Positions 59,619-64,000 of a DNA stretch of 64,000 bases are shown piece after piece. Position 1 is the stretch's first letter, and each line of letters begins with the position of its first letter. The stretch spans positions 15,861 through 79,860 of the forward strand of contig DIFM01000038.1 of NCBI GenBank assembly GCA_002419135.1. Direction: 5' to 3'. This DNA is from Dehalococcoidia bacterium UBA5748 (GTDB lineage Bacteria > Chloroflexota > Dehalococcoidia > Dehalococcoidales > UBA5627). Under the pieces are notes generated by a model. It was not told the DNA's origin. It searched no databases and was given only the letters and a program-made list of their open reading frames with translations. A program made the translations under genes and the position numbers.

Positions 59619-59753
59619 CCACGGACCGAGTCCGTGGGTGAATGAGATTTCCTGAATGCTATCTCAAGGAACAAGGTAGGTATTAACAAGAGCATATATG
59701 CATTCAGGTCAAGCGAAGCTTGAACTGTAAAGTGCCACGGGCTTTGCCCGTGG
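59619..59753. repeat. cluster of hairpins, REP-like, in a gene-free spacer (59522-59810)
   Basis: Three stem-loops: CCACGGAC/GTCCGTGG (59619-59637), TCAAGC/GCTTGA (59709-59723) and CCACGGGC/GCCCGTGG (59735-59753). In addition, CCTGAATGC (59651-59659) pairs with GCATTCAGG (59700-59708) as a longer arm. The outer stems share the CCACGG(A/G)C core, so this may be one folded element. Confidence 0.7.
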
Positions 59754-59810
59754 GTATCTACTATGCTATGCTATATGAATTGTGAAAGCTGATTTTGATG
59801 AGGAGAGCGA

Positions 59811-60182
59811 ATGAAACTCGGACTTTTGGAAATAGGTATAATAATTGCTGTGATTCTGGTTGTCTTTGGCCTAACTCGCTTATCCAAAATGGGCAAAGAA
59901 GAAAAAGAGCAATATGTTAAGTATACCCCCGAAGAAGAGGCTGTCATAAGAGAGAAACGCCTGGCTCTGATTGCGGCACAAGATGCTGAAGATGAGAGGA
60001 TACGACAAAAAAGGCGTGCCAGCGGAAGGATGTTGGGCTATATTCTTATCGGGATTGGTATTTTAGCCATATTCTATCTTCTTTTTATCATTAAATGGGT
60101 TGCTACCAGCCCGCTGTGGATATGGGGCGCTGTTGTGGTTGTTCTGGGCATTATAATAGTATACTTTACGCGTGGTAAGTAG
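59811..60182 (+). CDS. three-TM protein with TatA-like N-terminus
   Basis: 123 residues. The first 30 residues (LGLLEIGIIIAVILVVFGLTRLSKMGK) look like TatA/E: short Glu-preceded helix, FG hinge, then an amphipathic, basic stretch. This is followed by a charged helix (25-72) and two further TMs (about 73-95 and 99-119), which ordinary TatA lacks. No tatC gene is nearby. Annotation as a Tat component would be premature. Confidence 0.7.
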   Translation: MKLGLLEIGIIIAVILVVFGLTRLSKMGKEEKEQYVKYTPEEEAVIREKRLALIAAQDAEDERIRQKRRASGRMLGYILIGIGILAIFYLLFIIKWVATSPLWIWGAVVVVLGIIIVYFTRGK

Positions 60183-60273
60183 TCTGCGAACCTATTGACA
60201 CGCAACCTCATCGATGTTACCCTTCTTTTTCGCTTTGAGATATGCGTATTTATTTGGTGTAAAGGCTTTTTAG

Positions 60274-61098
60274 ATGAAAAAATTCGGGATTGTTTATCAT
60301 CCTTTGAACGAGGGAGCCTCGGCATTAGCTGTCGAGATAGAAGCCTTTTTATTGTCCCGTGGCCTTTCCGCCTGGCTGTGTTCGGCGTGGGAATGTGATG
60401 CTTTACAGGGAAACCTGCCACTTATGGATTGTGCTATTACCGTGGGAGGAGACGGCACGATACTTAGAACTGCACAGGCGATTGTTCCTTATGCCGTCCC
60501 GATTATCGGAATCAATCTCGGTAAAGTCGGGTATTTAACGGAGATAGAGCCCGGGGCGGCAATAGAGAAAATATCCTTAATACTGGACGGCGGCGGTTGG
60601 ACGGATGAACGGGCGATGCTGGAAGCCACATTATTCGATGAGCAGAACAGTGAAATCCGTTCCTTTAGCGTGCTTAACGATATCGTGATTGCCCGCGGAG
60701 AAATTGCCCGCATTATAAATATAACGGCTGCCATAAACGGGGAAGTGCTTACCACCTACAAATCAGATGGGGTTATTTGTGCTACCGCTACCGGCAGCAC
60801 CGGATACTCTATGGCTGCCGGCGGACCGATATTACATCCTCAATCGCCGGATTACGTATTATCACCGATAGTGGCGCATATGAGCTTTGATAAAATACTC
60901 ATTATCCCACCCGAATCGGTAGTACAATTGCAGGTATCCGCAATTCATAAAGCCGTTTTGAGCATCGACGGACACATCAGTCTGCCTGTAAATGGAGGCT
61001 GGTCGATTGAAGTCAGGCACAGTGATGTAAAAACTTGCTTCCGGAGAATCGATCCGAAAGGATTCTATGCAACTTTAGAACAGAAATTAAAGAGGTAG
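60274..61098 (+). CDS. nadK: NAD kinase
   Basis: 274 residues. The hallmark GGDGTILRTAQ and GINLGKVGYLTEIEP, then ATGSTGYSMAAGGPILHP are intact. It phosphorylates NAD to NADP in the cytoplasm, complementing nadB/nadC elsewhere in the window. It is 4 bp from the next gene. Confidence 0.95.
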   Translation: MKKFGIVYHPLNEGASALAVEIEAFLLSRGLSAWLCSAWECDALQGNLPLMDCAITVGGDGTILRTAQAIVPYAVPIIGINLGKVGYLTEIEPGAAIEKISLILDGGGWTDERAMLEATLFDEQNSEIRSFSVLNDIVIARGEIARIINITAAINGEVLTTYKSDGVICATATGSTGYSMAAGGPILHPQSPDYVLSPIVAHMSFDKILIIPPESVVQLQVSAIHKAVLSIDGHISLPVNGGWSIEVRHSDVKTCFRRIDPKGFYATLEQKLKR

Positions 61099-61102
61099 AT
61101 AA

Positions 61103-61573
61103 ATGGAATACAGTATTGAGAAGGCGCGTATAAAGGATGCTGCTCAAATACATAAAATGGTAAATCACTTTGCCGCCAACGGCAAGATGCTGCCGCGTTC
61201 GCTTTCCGAAATATACGAAAATATCAGGGATTACTTTGTCATACGTGAGAGCGATAAAGTGGTGGCCTGTGTCGCTTTACATATCAGTTGGGATGACCTG
61301 GCTGAAATAAAATCCCTTGCCGTGACAGAAGAATACCAAAAACACGGGGTAGGTGAAAATATGGTGGCGGCATGTATCAATGAGGCCGGTGAACTCGGTA
61401 TACCAACCATATTCTGTCTGACATACGCACCCCATTTCTTTGCAAAATGCGGATTCGAAATGGTGGATAAAAAGGAGTTGCCGCACAAGGTATGGGGTGA
61501 ATGTTATCGTTGCCCTAAATTCCCTGATTGCGATGAGTCGGCGCTTATTTACCATATAGGAGAGCAGGAATAA
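61103..61573 (+). CDS. GNAT N-acetyltransferase, ArgA-like (short form)
   Basis: 156 residues. The GNAT fold shows IKSLAVTEEYQKHGVGENMVAACINEA (R/Q-x2-G-x-G/A acetyl-CoA site) and FCLTYAPHFFAKCGFEMVDKKELPHKVWGECYRCPKF, matching the short N-acetylglutamate synthase-like proteins. It may start arginine synthesis, a plausible partner to argF elsewhere in the window, but the substrate is not proven. Confidence 0.85.
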   Translation: MEYSIEKARIKDAAQIHKMVNHFAANGKMLPRSLSEIYENIRDYFVIRESDKVVACVALHISWDDLAEIKSLAVTEEYQKHGVGENMVAACINEAGELGIPTIFCLTYAPHFFAKCGFEMVDKKELPHKVWGECYRCPKFPDCDESALIYHIGEQE

Positions 61574-61574
61574 A

Positions 61575-62099
61575 ATGGAAGAAGAAACCTTATCGAGTGA
61601 AATAGTTTTTAAGGGTGAAATTATGAACGTACGGGTAGATGAAATCCGTCTGCAGGACGGACGTAAAAGCACCCGTGAAATCATCGAGCATGGTAATGCC
61701 GTGGTTGTAGTGCCTATCGATAGAGAAGGCAATATCCTTTTAGTCAGGCAGTACCGGCGGGGAGCGGGGAAAGACTTATTGGAAATACCGGCAGGGTGCG
61801 TGGAGACGGGTGAAAATCCACTTGAAACCGTGAAGCGTGAAATGCAGGAGGAAATCGGCTATCTTCCCAATAAAATAACAAGTATGGGCGGTTTTTATGC
61901 ATCTCCGGGTTATAATACCGAGTACTTGTACTTATACTTGGCTACCGAACTGGTACCCGCTAAACTGCATGCCGAGGATACCGATAGCATAGAAGTGGTG
62001 CCGGTTCCTATAAAATCGATAACCGATTATATAAAATCAGGTAAAATCTGCGATGCTAAAAGTGTAGCCGGCATTCTCTACTATATGTTTATGAGATAA
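61575..62099 (+). CDS. Nudix hydrolase, ADP-ribose pyrophosphatase-like
   Basis: 174 residues. The Nudix box is G-x5-E-x7-REMQEEIGY (GCVETGENPLETVKREMQEEIGY). The LPAGCVE and GFYASPGYNTEYLYLYLA contexts fit ADP-ribose pyrophosphatases. It hydrolyses ADP-ribose and related dinucleotides. It is 1 bp from the GNAT gene and in line with nadK. Confidence 0.9.
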   Translation: MEEETLSSEIVFKGEIMNVRVDEIRLQDGRKSTREIIEHGNAVVVVPIDREGNILLVRQYRRGAGKDLLEIPAGCVETGENPLETVKREMQEEIGYLPNKITSMGGFYASPGYNTEYLYLYLATELVPAKLHAEDTDSIEVVPVPIKSITDYIKSGKICDAKSVAGILYYMFMR

Positions 62100-62443
62100 A
62101 AATACCCGCTTCGCAATTATGTAATGGTTATTATTAGTCCGGATAGAAAATTAAAAGCCGTTCGTGCCTTTCGTCAGGCTCAGGATACGCGGGTATTATA
62201 GAAGCTGTTCGTAAGTATGTTGAGTTCCATAATTCGGAACGAAATCCCGACCAGTCGGGATCGAACCATAACGGCGATGTTTAGTTAAAATACTTTCTTC
62301 CATTCGTTTTACCCAACGACAAGCGGAATTATTATTCATTGTATAAAATCAGGCTAATGTCATCAGTAATTCGAAGCAAGAAGATTGCCGCGTCATTCGT
62401 CCCGATTCTATCAGGACTCTTTTCTCACAAAGACAAAATTATC
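62100..62443. repeat. gene-free spacer with repeat A/C relatives
   Basis: 62157-62190 starts GCCGTTCGTGCCTTTCGTCA and continues as a repeat-A relative. 62214-62275 has GTTCGTAAGTATGTTGAGTT, the palindrome ATCCCGACCAGTCGGGAT and TCGAACCATAACGGC. No gene or RNA is visible; convergent nudix and HIT genes lie on either side. Confidence 0.65.
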
Positions 62444-62788
62444 CTAGTCGAAATTGCCCGACATCTGCCTGCCACCGAGAATGTGCATATGCAGATGGAA
62501 GACTATCTGTCCGGCATGCCTGCCGCTGTTGATGACCAGTCTGTAGCCGCCTTCCGATATGCCCTGTTCCTTTGCCACTTTATTGGCGATCGCAACCATA
62601 TTACCCATCAGAGCGTTATCGGTCGGAGCCAGATCTGTCAGCCCGGAGATGTGTTTTACCGGAACTACCAGAAGGTGGGTGGGTGTGAGGGGATGAATAT
62701 CTTTAAAAACGACGATTTCATCGTCTCGGTAGACAATATCACCGGGAATCTTTCCCTCTATTATGTTGCAAAAGATACAATCTTCCAT
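62444..62788 (-). CDS. HIT family protein
   Basis: 114 residues from the ATG at 62788. DCIFCNIIEGKIP start, HPLTPTHLLVVPVKHI, and the His triad HLHMH (in GQIVFHLHMHILGG) are intact, so Hint/HinT-type nucleoside phosphoramidase or hydrolase. It begins 5 bp after the fumarase-like gene and may share its message. Confidence 0.93.
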   Translation of the reverse strand: MEDCIFCNIIEGKIPGDIVYRDDEIVVFKDIHPLTPTHLLVVPVKHISGLTDLAPTDNALMGNMVAIANKVAKEQGISEGGYRLVINSGRHAGQIVFHLHMHILGGRQMSGNFD

Positions 62789-62792
62789 AATT

Positions 62793-63353
62793 CTAAACCC
62801 CCGTTTTTTGATATGCAACCCTGCCTGTTAAATACAAATCACTACCATATATATCATTGGCAACGATGGCGGGAAAATCCTCTACTTCCAATCTCATCAC
62901 GGCTTCCGCGGCAAGCTCCGGGTAGGCGATAACCTCCGCTTTTTTGATGCATTTGGATATAAGAGCACCGGCTCCGCCGAAGGTAACCAAATATACAGCG
63001 TTGTATTTTTTGAGAGCCTGTATTACCTTAGATGAGCGGTTTCCCTTGCCGATTATGGCTCTTAAGCCCTTAGACAACAACTGTGGGGTGTATCCGTCCA
63101 TCCTGCCGGATGTGGTGGGTCCCGCTGAACCGATAACCTGTCCGGGGCGGGCGGGGGAGGGCCCCATATAGTAAATGGTCTGCCCCTTTATATCGAAAGG
63201 CAGTTCTTCTCCCTTTTCCAGTGCCTGAACCATTTTCAGGTGTGCCGCATCGCGTGCGGTATAGATAGTTCCGGAAATAAGAACCTTAGTTCCCGTTTTC
63301 AGGTCTTTAATCAGGCTTTCATCTATTGGCGATATAATTTTGAGTGTTTCCAT
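62793..63353 (-). CDS. class I fumarate hydratase, beta subunit/C-terminal domain
   Basis: 186 residues. GTIYTARDAAHLKMVQALEKGEELPFD and IYYMGPSPARPGQVIGSAGPTTSGRMDGYTP are the two halves of the fumarase/tartrate dehydratase beta signature, followed by GKGNRSSKVIQALKKY and ALISKCIKKAEVI. The alpha subunit gene (Fe-S-containing) is not adjacent: the 355 bp upstream hold no gene. It may be encoded elsewhere. Confidence 0.9.
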   Translation of the reverse strand: METLKIISPIDESLIKDLKTGTKVLISGTIYTARDAAHLKMVQALEKGEELPFDIKGQTIYYMGPSPARPGQVIGSAGPTTSGRMDGYTPQLLSKGLRAIIGKGNRSSKVIQALKKYNAVYLVTFGGAGALISKCIKKAEVIAYPELAAEAVMRLEVEDFPAIVANDIYGSDLYLTGRVAYQKTGV

Positions 63354-63708
63354 TTTTCTCTTTTGATTGCTATCTCCTGACGGTTTTTATTGTAGGTCAA
63401 GAGATATAATTATTCAAATGATAAATAGTTTTTGTCATTCTGGAGTTGAGGGATAGTTAAAGCCGCTCGTGGTGAGCTGCCCGTTAATAGGAAGAAATTA
63501 ATTAAAAAAATTAACGACAAAACACTATAAAATGATAAGAATATGCCAACAAATCAATATATGGTGATTAATATTCTTGACAATACTATATATTGTGTGT
63601 TATTAATTAATTTAATAGAAACATCTTCTATATACTTTGTATTATATAATATAGTGTTATTGAATTTTAGTTCTAGAGTATAGACTTTAGTAAGTATGGT
63701 GATTTAGA
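63354..63708. repeat. AT-rich spacer with a repeat A fragment and promoters
   Basis: 63434-63480 carries TCATTCTGGAGTTGAGGG and then CCGCTCGTGGTGAGC, truncated B and A relatives. The rest is very AT-rich. TTGACA (63577-63582) with TATTAA about 18 bases on, and a second TATAAT (63645-63650), may drive the next gene. No gene is visible. Confidence 0.55.
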
Positions 63709-63993
63709 GTGAAAAAGAAGGGAAAAAGGAAAAAGAAAATGACAATTCCAATATCTCCTCAGCAGGCGCAAGGAACCAATCCAAACCAACAAGTCATACG
63801 ACAAGCCCCAGTAAGCGATAAGTCTACAATGTTACAATGGGTTCAAAACCTAGAGAATGCACGAAATGGTAATCGTGTAATAGTTTATTGGGTATCATCT
63901 ACTGCTCGCATTTCAGAAGCAGTCGTACTATCTTTGTATGATCAACTTGTTAGTATTGGGAAACAACCAGCTATTGATTTAGGGAAACTCTGA
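63709..63993 (+). CDS. fragment resembling the N-terminus of a ClpP-fold serine proteinase (SDH family)
   Basis: 94 residues, starting GTG at 63709 (or ATG at 63739). After a Lys-rich N-terminus it has NRVIVYWVSSTARISEAVVLSLYDQLVSIGKQPAIDL, similar to the N-terminal beta-alpha unit of SDH-family Clp-fold proteinases, which usually go on to a 'FL.T.GG' motif. Here the frame stops (TGA at 63991-63993) before it. It may be a truncated or mutated gene, or coincidence; the window ends 7 bases later. Confidence 0.45.
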   Translation: MKKKGKRKKKMTIPISPQQAQGTNPNQQVIRQAPVSDKSTMLQWVQNLENARNGNRVIVYWVSSTARISEAVVLSLYDQLVSIGKQPAIDLGKL

Positions 63994-64000
63994 AAAAGTC

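Noticed and set aside
62339..62932. Plus-strand frame of 197 codons over the HIT and fumarase genes
   Set aside because: Both minus-strand genes have intact families; the plus frame has no recognisable domain.

Overview
The window reads as a chromosomal segment of a free-living bacterium, most likely a Chloroflexota/Dehalococcoidia-type lineage. This is an inference from gene content: an hrcA-grpE-dnaK-dnaJ operon behind a CIRCE-like operator, der-plsY-gpsA, an AsnC regulator beside an aminotransferase, class 1B-like PyrD, several lipoproteins with Gram-positive-like logic, no LPS genes, moderate GC, and intergenic space full of dispersed 'TCGTGGTGAGCCTGTCGAA' and 'TCATTCTGG...GAAGAATC' repeats. 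No 16S gene is present, so the placement is tentative. TTG starts are frequent, and two genes (rplU, nadB) appear to have only an ATT start.

Layout. 1-3.1 kb: aminotransferase (cut by the window edge), AsnC/Lrp regulator, marC, coaE, then the ribosomal genes rplU-rpmA-rpmE closed by a clear terminator. 3.3-4.4 kb: a solitary AT-rich PD-(D/E)XK nuclease-like gene. 4.6-9 kb: hisI and hisA, an NfeD-like protein, small or hypothetical genes, a remnant of an RsuA-type pseudouridine synthase, a DUF2178-like membrane protein with an XRE regulator, and repeat-rich spacers. 9-12 kb: trpS and a MacB-type ABC exporter pair. 12-19 kb, mostly minus strand: a zinc-ribbon/coiled-coil protein, ispH, a DUF454 protein, nadC-nadB, yajC, miaB.

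19.1-21.4 kb: a three-gene DpnII-type restriction-modification cassette directly downstream of tRNA-Ser(GCU). 21.6-24.2 kb: two tandem lipoprotein serpins. 24.4-31 kb: a small basic protein, a GyrI-like protein, a radical SAM protein, gltX, a second restriction-modification pair fused into the gltX operon, an RDD protein. 30.4-32.1 kb: rluD-like, lspA and a DksA-type protein. 32.5-35.5 kb: a Fur-family (probably Zur) regulator followed by znuACB. 35.6-43.7 kb: pyrD, a beta-lactamase-like lipoprotein, an iron-sulfur flavoprotein, ybeY, mutM, a PAP2 phosphatase, polA.

43.9-49.6 kb: a divergent Fe-S HhH-GPD glycosylase-like gene, a small membrane protein, a WYL regulator, small ORFs, a rhodanese lipoprotein, a DUF4342 protein, argF and a membrane protein. 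49.7-52.8 kb: der-plsY-gpsA (ribosome assembly GTPase and phospholipid synthesis). 53.2-58.1 kb: the hrcA-grpE-dnaK-dnaJ heat-shock operon. 58.3-64 kb: membrane proteins including one with a TatA-like head, nadK, an ArgA-like acetyltransferase, a Nudix hydrolase, a HIT protein, a fumarase beta subunit, and the start of a ClpP-fold-like gene at the edge.

The core is housekeeping: NAD synthesis, isoprenoid, histidine and arginine steps, protein quality control, DNA repair. Punctuating it are four AT-rich, defence-like insertions (3.3, 19.1, 27.7 and 43.9 kb), each abutting housekeeping genes. I see no CRISPR array, prophage, transposase or rRNA.
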